From NCBI GenBank assembly GCA_016930695.1, contig JAFGGD010000030.1:244321-308320 (forward strand): a stretch of DNA of 64,000 nucleotides. Reading direction: 5' to 3'. Under the pieces are notes generated by a model, which had not been told where the DNA came from, did no database searches, and saw nothing but the letters and a program-made list of their open reading frames with translations. A program made the position numbers and the translations under genes. Positions 41,542 through 50,732 of the stretch are shown piece after piece; within the stretch, counting starts at the first letter, position 1, and each line of letters starts with the position of its first letter. Origin of the DNA: Candidatus Eisenbacteria bacterium. GTDB lineage: Bacteria > Orphanbacterota > Orphanbacteria > Orphanbacterales > Orphanbacteraceae.

Positions 41542-43968
41542 ATGACGGGAAATCGCATCGCACGCATTCTCGGCATACTGGCGCTCTGGGGCGTCGCCGC
41601 CTCGGCGCGCTTCGGCATGCCGGCGCCGGAGACGGCCCGTTTCGCCGCCGCCGCCGCCCTGGTGCTCTTCCTCCCCGGATGGTGGATCGCCTCGTCGATT
41701 CGCCCGGGCGAGGGCCGGCGTTTACGTATTCCCCTCGCCTGGGCCGCCGCCCAGGGCGTGCTCGCCCTCTTCGCGGTTCTCTTTCAATTGCTCCGGCTGC
41801 CGCTCGCCGCGCTCTTTCTCCCGCTCGGCGCCCTCGGTTTCGTCGCCGCCTTCCGCGGTGGCGGAGGGGGATCCCGGCGGGACACGGTCGAGACGATCCT
41901 AATCGGGGCGGCGGCGCTTCTTCTCGTGCTCGTCGCTCAACCACGGACGGGGCCGATCAGCGACGCCTACGATCATCTGGGAGGCGTGCGCCACATGATC
42001 GAGAGGGGAGACCCCTTCCCGCACGAGTCCTTCCACGCCGACCGGATCGAGAACCTCGACCCGCGAAAGGGAACGAACCACACCGCCTGGGCTTTGATCG
42101 GCCTGCTCGCCGGCGCGGATCCCCTCTTCACCTACCCGGCGTTCTGGGTCCTTCACGTATGGCTGATTCTGCTGGTCCTTCTCCGCCTGGCGGAGGCGCT
42201 CCTCCCGGGCCGTGGGGAGGCGACGGCGGGGGCCGTCTTCTTCGCGCTTCTCTATCGAGGGGGACCGGCGGACGAGTGGTTCTGGACCGCCGGCTACCCG
42301 GGGAAGGCGGGGCTGCTCCTCTTCTTCCTCGCCGTGGAACTCGCCCTGCGAAGCGGCGGGGGGGAGGAGCGGCGAGGCGAGCGGCGTCTCCGCGCGGCGG
42401 CGCTCCTTCTCGGCGCGGGCGCCGCGGGGGTCCACGCATTCTCGGGATTCCTCTCGATCGCCGGCGCGACGCTCGTGGCGGCGTCCTTCCTCGCGCTACC
42501 GAGGCTCCGTGGTTCCGCGGGCGGCCCGATCCGCTTTCTCGCGGCGCTCATCGCCGGAGCGGCGCCGATCTTCCTTTTCCGGTTTCTCTTCACCTATGAC
42601 CCGGCCAACCCGCTCCACCTGCACCGCCAGGGAACGCTGATCCTCTCGGACCGCATGGCCATGCTGGAACCGTCGGAGCTGTGGAAAACGGTGACCGCCG
42701 CCGGGGCGATCTCGCTCCTTCTTCTCCCCCTCTTCTTCGGGCGCGGGCGGGTCCTCACGCCGGGCGAACTCTTCCTCGTTCTCTCGCCCCTGCTGGTTCT
42801 CTTTCTGGTGATGAACCCGATACTCTACCCCCTGTTGGAGGAAAGGGGGGGGTACCTGACCCGAAGGCTCCCCTTGCTCGCTCCCTATCCTCTCGTCCTC
42901 GGCGCGGTGGCGTGGCGGGGATGTAAGGAGAGGAGAAGTCCGGCGCGCGCCCTCGGCGGTCTCGCCGCCCTCCTCACGGTGCTGTTCACCTTCCAGTCCG
43001 GCTTCGCCGGTAATCATTCCCGCGGCGAGCGGAACGGGGAGACGACGCCCGGAGGCGCGGCCCTGCGGGACGCGGCGGCGCTCATACCGGCAAGCGCCAC
43101 GGTACTCACCGATCCTCTCACGGGCTACACGCTTTACGCGCGAACGACGCTCCACCCGACGGCGATTCCGGACCAGCACTCGTCGCCGAACGATCCCGAC
43201 GGCGCCCGCCGCCTTACGGAAAGCCAGCGCATCCTCCGGGGCCTCGCCGGCCCGGCCGAGACGGACCGCTTTCTCGACCGATACGGCGTGCGGTACGTCC
43301 TCCTCAACGAGGGGTACGATCATTCATTTCACACTTATAATGTATTTGTTTCCCCCGAGGCTTTTCGACGCGGCGCCGCCCGCCTCGACGCGCGGCCGGA
43401 ACGATTTCTTCCGCTGGAAACACCGCCCGGCTTCCGCCTCTATCGAGTGCTCGACGGTGCAATGGTCGAGGCGGAAGACGCCCGGCGGGAGGATCCACCC
43501 GCGCCGGGGCCGCGAATCGACGTCCCGCTTCCGGGCGGTTTCCGCCTGCTCGCCGGCAGGCTGGACAGAAAGAGCGCCGCACCCGGCGAGATCGTCACCC
43601 TCACCACCTCCTGGCTCCTCGACGCGGAGGAAGCCGACGTCCGCCCGCCCCTCCTCTTTTTGCGGGGCCGCAGGGAGGGGGACCCCTCCTATGAAACCCT
43701 TCGGCTGCGCCGCGACGACCGCCTCCGGCCCTGGGCGATCGTCCCACTCGGCGGGCTGGAGGACCCGGCCCTTCTCTGGAAGGGGGGGGACCGCGTGCGG
43801 GAGATTCGCCGAGTCCGGGTGCCGCGTTCGATTCCCCCCGGCGACTATCGGTTGGAAGTGACCGTCGAGCCCGACCCCTTCTTCCCCGTGCGCAAACTGG
43901 ACGGTTTGCGCCGCGGGGCGGCGCGCGAGACCTGGATCGCCGTCGACACTCTGGAGGTGCGGCCATGA
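41542..43968 (+). CDS. Large multi-pass membrane protein, GT-C-like, with C-terminal soluble domain
   Basis: 808 residues. Residues 1-490 hold about 11 hydrophobic helices. An extracytoplasmic loop near residue 135 has PISDAYDHLGGVRHM, an acidic site in the place where GT-C glycosyltransferases keep their catalytic Asp. The C-terminal part has DPLTGY, QHSSPNDP and YGVRYVLLNEGYD, followed by a beta-rich tail. The protein at 45415 shares this architecture and these motifs. Probably a periplasm-facing glycosyltransferase or modifying enzyme; the substrate is unknown. Confidence 0.7.
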   Translation: MTGNRIARILGILALWGVAASARFGMPAPETARFAAAAALVLFLPGWWIASSIRPGEGRRLRIPLAWAAAQGVLALFAVLFQLLRLPLAALFLPLGALGFVAAFRGGGGGSRRDTVETILIGAAALLLVLVAQPRTGPISDAYDHLGGVRHMIERGDPFPHESFHADRIENLDPRKGTNHTAWALIGLLAGADPLFTYPAFWVLHVWLILLVLLRLAEALLPGRGEATAGAVFFALLYRGGPADEWFWTAGYPGKAGLLLFFLAVELALRSGGGEERRGERRLRAAALLLGAGAAGVHAFSGFLSIAGATLVAASFLALPRLRGSAGGPIRFLAALIAGAAPIFLFRFLFTYDPANPLHLHRQGTLILSDRMAMLEPSELWKTVTAAGAISLLLLPLFFGRGRVLTPGELFLVLSPLLVLFLVMNPILYPLLEERGGYLTRRLPLLAPYPLVLGAVAWRGCKERRSPARALGGLAALLTVLFTFQSGFAGNHSRGERNGETTPGGAALRDAAALIPASATVLTDPLTGYTLYARTTLHPTAIPDQHSSPNDPDGARRLTESQRILRGLAGPAETDRFLDRYGVRYVLLNEGYDHSFHTYNVFVSPEAFRRGAARLDARPERFLPLETPPGFRLYRVLDGAMVEAEDARREDPPAPGPRIDVPLPGGFRLLAGRLDRKSAAPGEIVTLTTSWLLDAEEADVRPPLLFLRGRREGDPSYETLRLRRDDRLRPWAIVPLGGLEDPALLWKGGDRVREIRRVRVPRSIPPGDYRLEVTVEPDPFFPVRKLDGLRRGAARETWIAVDTLEVRP

Positions 43969-45434
43969 AATCCCCCTTCTCGGGACTCCCCGATCGCGTG
44001 CGCCCGACCCGGCCGGAAGTGGTCGCCCTCGGCCTCTCCCTGTTCATCGCGGGCGTGCTCGGTTTCGTTCTGGCGGGCCAGATCCTCAGCCCGAACAAGC
44101 GGGTCATCGAGGCGCTGATGGGGATCGCCGTTCTCGTGGCGGCGTTCATGCTGCCGAGCCGCTACTCCGTCGCCTTCATGCTCTTCATCATCCCCTTCCC
44201 GCAGAACACGACCATGGGGAGCACGACGGTGATCTTCTCGTACATCATTTTCGCCTTCTGGCTCCTCCGGGTGGCGCTCGGCTACGAGCGGAAGCCCATC
44301 GGCGGCGGCATCGAGAAGCCGCTGGTGGTGATTTTCCTGCTCTTCATCCTCTCTTTCACCCAGGTGGCGCCGGGAGAAATGGACGAAGCGATCAAGCGTT
44401 TCCGCATTTTCGTGTCGTCGATTTTCATCTTCTACCTCGTGCTCAACCTGGTCCGGACCGAGAGGGACATCCGTTTCGTCCTGAACGCGCTCATCGCGTC
44501 CTTCTTCTTCGTCGCCATCGTGGCGATGACCGAGATCTGGTTTCCCGGCTTCGCGCACATCTTCTCGGTCTTACGGGTCAAAACCTCCCAGATGGAAACC
44601 TTGCAGGGCGTCCGCGTGGGCAGCGTGTTCGGCGACTACGAGATGTTCGCGGAGTACCTGGCCATCTTCATTCCCATGCTGCTCATCCGCGTCGTCTCCG
44701 AACGGGTCTTTCTCCGGCAGATTATCTGGCTGCCGACGCTGATGCTCGCCATCATGCTCCTTTTGGCGACGGCCACGCGGGGCGCCTTCCTCTCCTTGAT
44801 CGCCGGAGTGGTCTACCTGACCTGGATCGCCCGCCGCATTCTGAATTACCAGAAAATGCTGCCCGTCCTGATCGGCGTGCTGGCGGTGTTTTATGTCTCC
44901 TCCATCGTGCTCAACCAGTACACATCCACCGCTTCCCTGTTCGGGCGCCTCGGCGAGACCAAGCTGGTGCGGGGGATGCCGGAGACGCGGGCCCGCGTCT
45001 GGTCCGAAGCGTGGGAGAAGATCAAGGAGAAGCCCTGGCTCGGGCATGGGCCTTATTACTTCGCCGGCGTGGACGAGAGAAACGTGAGGCACTGGTACCC
45101 GCACAGTCTCTTCCTGTTTTACGCCTACTTGGTGGGGATTCCGGGCGCCCTTGTTTTTTATTACATCCTGTTGTTCGCCCTGCGAAAGAGCATCCTCGCG
45201 GCGAAAGCCTATGCGTCCAGGCGAACCGACTTGGCCTATACGGTGGTGCTCCTTTCGGCGGTGATGGTGATCTTCCTGGTCGACGAGATAAAGATTTCCT
45301 TTATGCGTTATGAAAATACCCAGCAGTTCACGTGGACCATGCTGGCGCTGCTCATCGGATCAAGCCGCATCGCGCTGCTGACCGCCGAGTGGGAAAAGAA
45401 GAGAAAGGAGCGGAATGACGCGGCTCTCGGCTGA
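43965..45434 (+). CDS. O-antigen ligase/polymerase family membrane protein (Wzy/WaaL)
   Basis: 489 residues, about 11-12 helices. The Wzy_C-type signature region is ATATRGAFLSLIAG, followed by a large periplasmic loop with RLGETKLVRGMPETRARVWSEAWEKIKEKPWLGHGPYY... (Arg and His typical of the family) and HSLFLFYAYLVGIPG. It would polymerise repeat units or ligate the chain; sequence alone does not separate the two. Overlaps the upstream membrane protein by 4 bp and the downstream one by 20 bp. Confidence 0.85.
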   Translation: MKSPFSGLPDRVRPTRPEVVALGLSLFIAGVLGFVLAGQILSPNKRVIEALMGIAVLVAAFMLPSRYSVAFMLFIIPFPQNTTMGSTTVIFSYIIFAFWLLRVALGYERKPIGGGIEKPLVVIFLLFILSFTQVAPGEMDEAIKRFRIFVSSIFIFYLVLNLVRTERDIRFVLNALIASFFFVAIVAMTEIWFPGFAHIFSVLRVKTSQMETLQGVRVGSVFGDYEMFAEYLAIFIPMLLIRVVSERVFLRQIIWLPTLMLAIMLLLATATRGAFLSLIAGVVYLTWIARRILNYQKMLPVLIGVLAVFYVSSIVLNQYTSTASLFGRLGETKLVRGMPETRARVWSEAWEKIKEKPWLGHGPYYFAGVDERNVRHWYPHSLFLFYAYLVGIPGALVFYYILLFALRKSILAAKAYASRRTDLAYTVVLLSAVMVIFLVDEIKISFMRYENTQQFTWTMLALLIGSSRIALLTAEWEKKRKERNDAALG

Positions 45435-48120
45435 TCGCCGGATCCCGCCGCTTGCGGCGGGGCTGCTCGCGCTCGCCGGTTTCGCCGTCTCCTTGGGGGC
45501 GGGGGGGCCGGAGCGACTCCGGTTCACCGCCACGGCGGGGGGGCTCTTCTTCTCCGCCGGATACGCGGCGCTCCGGATGCTTCGGCGCGGATCCCGCGAG
45601 GAAGGGGAGGGGACGCTCGCCCTCGCCTTCCCCGTCTCCTGCGTGATCCTCTTCCTCCCCCTCTTCGCGGGACAGCTTTTCGGCGTGGGGACGAAGATCC
45701 TCGACCTGGCGGCGCGGCCGATCCTTCTGGGGTCCGGCCTCATCCTCGTCGCCGAGGGGGCGCGGGCCCGGGTGCGGAGCCGGTTTCCCCTGTGGGTGGC
45801 GGCGGCCGTCGTCGCCGTCGGAGCGCTCGCACTCTTCCACGGGAGTCTGATCACCGCGGCCAGCGACGCGCCAGATCACATCGCCGTCATCCGGGAGATT
45901 CAGGCGACGGGGGATTGCTTTCCTCTCGGCGCCTATTACGGGGAGCCGACGGACCAACTCCTGGACGCGAGGAAGGGCTTCCACTACCCGGCCGCGGCGG
46001 TCGCCGGTTCGCTGGCGCGCGTCGACGCGCCGGGCGTCTTCGACGCGCTCCCCGGCGTCGCGGCGGCGCTCTTCGCGATCGCCTTCTGGGCGCTCGCGCG
46101 GGAGGTTCTCGGCGGGGGAGCCGCCCCGGCGCTCGCCCTCGCCTTCGCGCTCCTCTCCTTCGATGGGGGGGTGTTCGGCGTCTGGTTCGGCCGCTCCCCC
46201 TCCGCCTTCGGTTTCGCCGCGCCGGTGGTGTGGAGCGGCCTCGCCTTCCTTCTGCGCGCCGCCCGGGGTCTCCGCCCGGCTCGCGCGGCGCTCCTTCTCC
46301 ACGGTTTCACGCTGATGGGGATTCACGTCTTCAGCGCGGTGACCGTCCTCTTCCTCGGCGGCCTTTTCCTCGTCGCGCTCCCCTGGATGCGCCGGGAGGA
46401 AAGGGAGTTCTCCGCGCGGCGGACCGTGTTCGGCTTGGGCCTGCTCGCCGCCGGAGCGGCGCCCATCGGCCTCTGGCGCTTCCTCACCGGTTATCCCGCG
46501 CTCGACCCGATCCACAGTCATCTTCAGGCGGTGGTCTGGGTCGGCCGCGGACTCTATTTCAGCAATCCGCTCCGCGCCTTCAGTCGGATCAGCCTCTTCG
46601 GTTTCGCGGCGGTTCCTCTTTCGCTTCTCCTCCTCCGCGAGGCGCGCCGGTCCGTCGGCCTTCTCTTCGCCGTCGCCATCACCCTCTTACCGATTCTGGT
46701 CACCTCGAACCCGATCCTGGTGCCGCTTCTCACCCCTTTCATCGGCTACCTTGTGGGACGGATCGTCTGGTTCGGCGGATACGATCTGGTCCTCGGCTAT
46801 CTGTTCGCCCGTTGGGCGCGGACCGCGGTCCGTCCCGCCTCGTGGGGCCGGCGAACCGCGTCGGGAGCGGCGCTCCTCTTCCTCGCGCTCCTTTTCGCCG
46901 GCAGCCTGCGGAGCGCCGACGCAAGCGGGCTTCAGCAGAGACTCCGCTTCCGGCCGGTTCACAACGAGGAGAGGGAGGAGGGACCGGAGCTGTGGTCGGA
47001 CCTCTTCGCCTGGATGACGGCGAATCTCCCGCCCCGGGCCGTGATCGCCACAGACCCCCTCACCGGTTACCTGATCCCCGCCTACACGCCGCAGAAGGCG
47101 CTCGCGGTCAAGGCGCAGCATTCCTCGCCCGGCGACCCGACCGCGCCGGAGAGGCTCCGCGACGCGATCCGCGTCACGAGCCCCTACTTCGGCGGCGAGG
47201 AAACCTTGCGAGCGCTGGATCGTTGGAACGCCGACTATGTATTACTGAACTTCCGCTTTCCGGGTCTTCGGACCACCTATCTGGGATCGGTGGATCCCGT
47301 GTTCTACGAGCCGGCGCTCCGCAAGTTCCGGAGCGAGCCGGATCGTTACCGCGAAGTGTATGCCCGCGACCGCTGTCACCTTTTCCGGATCGACCGAAGC
47401 ACCGGCGCGCTCCCCTTCGCCGGACCGGTGCTCAACGCGCGCCTGGACGCGGCCCCCGTGGAGGCGAAGAAGGTGGATCGGCTCTTCCCGAACGACGTCC
47501 GCCTTCTCGCCGCGTCGGTGGATCGGGAGTCCACCGCCCTCGGTGATTCGGTCCGGGTCGCCTGCTACTGGCGGAAGGAGGGGGAGACGGACGACCCGCT
47601 CCCCTACAAGATCTATCTGCGCATGGACCGCGTCTCGAAGGAGGGTGAGGGGAACATGAAACCCGCCCGCCTCTGGGAGCAAATCCGGACCGGCACGCAC
47701 GACCGGACCCGGATCATGCGCAACCCGGGAAGCGGCGCCTATCCGATCTTCTCCTGGTCCGTCGGCGAGATCGTGGCGGACACCATCCGCGCCCGGGTAC
47801 CGGGGAATCTGCGGGGAGGACGGTACGAGCTGCAGGTGCTGCTCCGCCGCGCCCCGTTCATTCAGGTGTATGAAATCGGGGATCTGCTGAGGGAACGCGA
47901 CTCCTTTTCCGGCGTGCCTGTGGGGGAACTGACGCTGACGCGCCGTGAACGCGCCGCGGCGGCGCCCGCCGCGCCCCCCTCGGACCGATCCTCCGCAAAG
48001 AGCGAGAACGCAGGGGAGCGGATCGCCGCCCACGCGCCCGGACACCGTTGTACCGAGGCGGCGGCCGCTTCCTCTTCACACGAGGAGATTCATCGATGTC
48101 CATTCCCTTCGTCGATCTGA
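45415..48120 (+). CDS. Large multi-pass membrane protein, second GT-C-like paralogue
   Basis: 901 residues. Same plan as the 808-residue protein: helices over residues 1-500, a loop ITAASDAPDHIAVIREI, then ATDPLTGY, AQHSSPGDP, NADYVLLNFRF and a beta-rich end (RVACYWRKEG...GRYELQVLL). The homology ends at about residue 840 (VGELTLTRR). The last 60 residues are an Ala/Ser/His-rich tail that runs 25 bp into the next gene and covers that gene's ribosome site; it may be read-through after loss of the original stop. Function unknown, probably sugar transfer outside the inner membrane. Confidence 0.7.
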   Translation: MTRLSADRRIPPLAAGLLALAGFAVSLGAGGPERLRFTATAGGLFFSAGYAALRMLRRGSREEGEGTLALAFPVSCVILFLPLFAGQLFGVGTKILDLAARPILLGSGLILVAEGARARVRSRFPLWVAAAVVAVGALALFHGSLITAASDAPDHIAVIREIQATGDCFPLGAYYGEPTDQLLDARKGFHYPAAAVAGSLARVDAPGVFDALPGVAAALFAIAFWALAREVLGGGAAPALALAFALLSFDGGVFGVWFGRSPSAFGFAAPVVWSGLAFLLRAARGLRPARAALLLHGFTLMGIHVFSAVTVLFLGGLFLVALPWMRREEREFSARRTVFGLGLLAAGAAPIGLWRFLTGYPALDPIHSHLQAVVWVGRGLYFSNPLRAFSRISLFGFAAVPLSLLLLREARRSVGLLFAVAITLLPILVTSNPILVPLLTPFIGYLVGRIVWFGGYDLVLGYLFARWARTAVRPASWGRRTASGAALLFLALLFAGSLRSADASGLQQRLRFRPVHNEEREEGPELWSDLFAWMTANLPPRAVIATDPLTGYLIPAYTPQKALAVKAQHSSPGDPTAPERLRDAIRVTSPYFGGEETLRALDRWNADYVLLNFRFPGLRTTYLGSVDPVFYEPALRKFRSEPDRYREVYARDRCHLFRIDRSTGALPFAGPVLNARLDAAPVEAKKVDRLFPNDVRLLAASVDRESTALGDSVRVACYWRKEGETDDPLPYKIYLRMDRVSKEGEGNMKPARLWEQIRTGTHDRTRIMRNPGSGAYPIFSWSVGEIVADTIRARVPGNLRGGRYELQVLLRRAPFIQVYEIGDLLRERDSFSGVPVGELTLTRRERAAAAPAAPPSDRSSAKSENAGERIAAHAPGHRCTEAAAASSSHEEIHRCPFPSSI

Positions 48121-49196
48121 AGGCGCAATACGAGACCATCCGCGACGAGATCGCCGGAGCGATCCAGGAAATCCTGGACACGACCCGCTTCATCGGCGGC
48201 CCTCCGGTGGCGAATTTCGAGAAGGACTTCGCCGAGTACGTCGGCGCCCGTCACTGCGTCGGCGCCAGTTCGGGCACCTCGGCGCTCCACCTCGCCCTGA
48301 TCGCCGCGGACGTGGGACCCGGCGACGAGGTGATCACCGTGCCGAACACCTTCATCGCCACCACCGAGGCGATCACCCAAGCCGGGGCGACGATTCGCTT
48401 CGTCGACGTGGACCCGGCCACCTACAACATGGACCCGAACCGCCTCGAGGACGCGATCACCGGCAAAACCCGCGCCGTGATGCCCGTCCACCTATACGGT
48501 CAGCCGGCGGACATGGGTCCGATCCTGGAGATCGCCGAGCGGCGCGGCCTGGTCGTGATCGGAGACGCCGCCCAAGCCCACGGCGCGCTCTATAAAGGGC
48601 GAAAGATCGGATCCCTGGGGCGTGCGGTCTGCTACAGCTTCTACCCCGGAAAGAACCTGGGCGCCTACGGCGACGGCGGGGCGTTGGTGACCGACGACGA
48701 CGAACTCGCCCGCCGGGCGCGGCAATTGATGGACCACGGGCGCTCGGACAAGTACAATCACGAGGTCGAAGGGTACAACTACCGTCTCGACGCGATGCAG
48801 GCCGCCATCCTGCACGTCAAGCTCCGGCATCTGGAGGGGTGGCTCGAATCGCGCCGGCGCGCCGCGGACACCTATCGGCGGTTACTCGCCGACCTGCCCC
48901 TGCAACTCCCCCGCGAAGCGGAGGGCGTCCGTCACGTGTATCACCTTTTCATCGTCCTGCACGAGGAGCGGGACCGCCTGCGGGAGCGTCTGGGATCGAA
49001 GGGAATCGCCACCGGAATCCACTACCCGATCCCGCTGCACCTCCTGAAGGCTTACGAACGGCTCGGCCTCGGGCCGGGTTCCTTCCCGATCGCCGAGCGG
49101 GCGGCGGCGCAGGGGTTCACTCTGCCCATGTACGCGGAGCTGACCGACGAGATGATCGAAGAGACGGCGCAGGCGCTCCGGGAAGCGCTCGCCTAG
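48096..49196 (+). CDS. DegT/DnrJ/EryC1/StrS sugar aminotransferase
   Basis: 366 residues from ATG 48096, with GAGGAG 9 nt upstream; MSIPFVDLKAQYE is the classical family start. PLP-site motifs: ASSGTSALHLAL, VPNTFIATTEAI, VHLYGQPADM, DAAQAHGA and SFYPGKNLGAYGDGG with the PLP-binding Lys. Transfers an amino group from glutamate to a 3-keto or 4-keto nucleotide sugar. With the Gfo/Idh enzyme at 50733 it could form a WbpB-WbpE/WlbA-WlbC type pair making a 3-amino sugar; an RmlA-RmlB product is another possible substrate. Confidence 0.88.
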   Translation: MSIPFVDLKAQYETIRDEIAGAIQEILDTTRFIGGPPVANFEKDFAEYVGARHCVGASSGTSALHLALIAADVGPGDEVITVPNTFIATTEAITQAGATIRFVDVDPATYNMDPNRLEDAITGKTRAVMPVHLYGQPADMGPILEIAERRGLVVIGDAAQAHGALYKGRKIGSLGRAVCYSFYPGKNLGAYGDGGALVTDDDELARRARQLMDHGRSDKYNHEVEGYNYRLDAMQAAILHVKLRHLEGWLESRRRAADTYRRLLADLPLQLPREAEGVRHVYHLFIVLHEERDRLRERLGSKGIATGIHYPIPLHLLKAYERLGLGPGSFPIAERAAAQGFTLPMYAELTDEMIEETAQALREALA

Positions 49197-49227
49197 AACC
49201 GAAACGGCGCGCCGGAAGGACGAAGGG

Positions 49228-50718
49228 ATGGAGACGGAGCAAACCCGAACGTCGGAACGGAGGAGGGAGGCGCGGAATCGCACCCTCCTCCTGGTGGTCG
49301 TGGACGGAGCGGTGATCTTCGCCAGCTTCCTCGCCGCCTATTGGTTCCGTCTCCAGTCCGGGATCTTCATCTCCAACATTCCGATGCAGACCTTCCACAT
49401 CATCGGGGCGCTGGCGGTCTGCGCGCTCTGGATCGTCATCTTCGGCGCACACGGCCTCTACCGCCGGGAGGTCTATCTCTCCGTCTTCGACCAGATGATC
49501 GGGATCTTCAACAGCGTGAACGTGGGGGTCCTGATCATCCTGGCCACCGCTTTCGTGACGAAGCAGAACTACTTCCTCGAGAGGCGCCTCATTCTGGCCC
49601 TCGCGTGGGCGCTCGTCATACTCTTGATGATCACGGTCCGCGTCTTCGTCATCCGGACGGCGCTGCTCCGCAACCTGCAACGGGACCCCTTCCGCGTGCG
49701 GATCGCGGTGGTCGGCGCCGGGGAATCGGGCCACCAGTTCGTGCGCCTGGTCCGGCACACCATGGCCCAGTCCTACGAGATCGTCGGTTTCGTCGACGAC
49801 GACCCGGAGAAGCAGGGGCGCGTTCTCGAAACACTTCCCGTCCTGGGAACCGTGGCCGACCTGGACCGGATCGTGACCGAACACCGTGTGGAGCTGATCT
49901 TCGTGGCGGTGCAGACCCTCCACGAGGAGCCGATGATCGACCTGATCTCCCGCTGCATGCGCGCCGGCGTGCCGGTGAAGATGATCTCCGACCAGTTCCG
50001 CATGTTCGCCGCGGACACCAAGATCGAGAAGGTGGGGGGGATCCCCACGCTCGGCGTGAAGGAGAACCCGCTCCGGGGACCGGCGTACTTCCTGAAACGG
50101 CTCGCCGACCTCGCGACGGCGGTGGTGCTCATCGTGCTGCTCCTTCCGTTTTTCGGGATGATCGCGATGCTGATCAAATCCTTCTCACGCGGCCCCGTCC
50201 TCTTCCGGCAGGAGCGGGCCGGGCAGAACGGCGTGCCCTTCGCCTTCTACAAATTCCGCACCATGCGGGTCGATTCGGACGACAGCATTCACCGCGAGTA
50301 CGCCACGAACTTCATCGCCGGCAAGGAAATGGACCTGAAGGACGAGACCCAGGGCGACCGACCTGTCTACAAAATGACAAAAGACCCGCGGGTGACTCCG
50401 ATCGGTGCTATTCTCAGAAAGACGAGCCTGGACGAGTTGCCGCAGCTCTACAACGTGCTCCGCGGTGAAATGAGCTTGGTCGGGCCCAGGCCCCCGATCA
50501 TGTATGAGCTGAAATACTATAAGGAGTGGCACAAGCGGCGTCTGGAGGCGAAGCCGGGGCTTACCGGACTTTGGCAGGTAAGCGGCCGCAGCGAAGTTCC
50601 TTTCAACGAGATGGTGCTGCTCGATCTGTACTACATCGACCATTGGTCCCTAAAGATGGACATGGAGATCCTGGCCCGGACGATCCCGGTCATCCTGTTC
50701 GGGAAAGGTGGCTACTGA
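49228..50718 (+). CDS. Undecaprenyl-phosphate sugar phosphotransferase, long form (WbaP/WcaJ-like)
   Basis: 496 residues. Four N-terminal helices (about 20-40, 52-75, 88-110, 118-138), a nucleotide-binding-like domain (RIAVVGAGESGHQFVRL, GFVDDDPEKQG) and a C-terminal monotopic phosphoglycosyltransferase domain with [40 protein letters not shown] and GLTGLWQVSGRSEVPF. Starts repeat-unit assembly on undecaprenyl phosphate. Two priming enzymes in one locus suggest two glycans, or one specialised copy. Confidence 0.92.
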   Translation: METEQTRTSERRREARNRTLLLVVVDGAVIFASFLAAYWFRLQSGIFISNIPMQTFHIIGALAVCALWIVIFGAHGLYRREVYLSVFDQMIGIFNSVNVGVLIILATAFVTKQNYFLERRLILALAWALVILLMITVRVFVIRTALLRNLQRDPFRVRIAVVGAGESGHQFVRLVRHTMAQSYEIVGFVDDDPEKQGRVLETLPVLGTVADLDRIVTEHRVELIFVAVQTLHEEPMIDLISRCMRAGVPVKMISDQFRMFAADTKIEKVGGIPTLGVKENPLRGPAYFLKRLADLATAVVLIVLLLPFFGMIAMLIKSFSRGPVLFRQERAGQNGVPFAFYKFRTMRVDSDDSIHREYATNFIAGKEMDLKDETQGDRPVYKMTKDPRVTPIGAILRKTSLDELPQLYNVLRGEMSLVGPRPPIMYELKYYKEWHKRRLEAKPGLTGLWQVSGRSEVPFNEMVLLDLYYIDHWSLKMDMEILARTIPVILFGKGGY

Positions 50719-50732
50719 GAGAGAGGAAAGCT

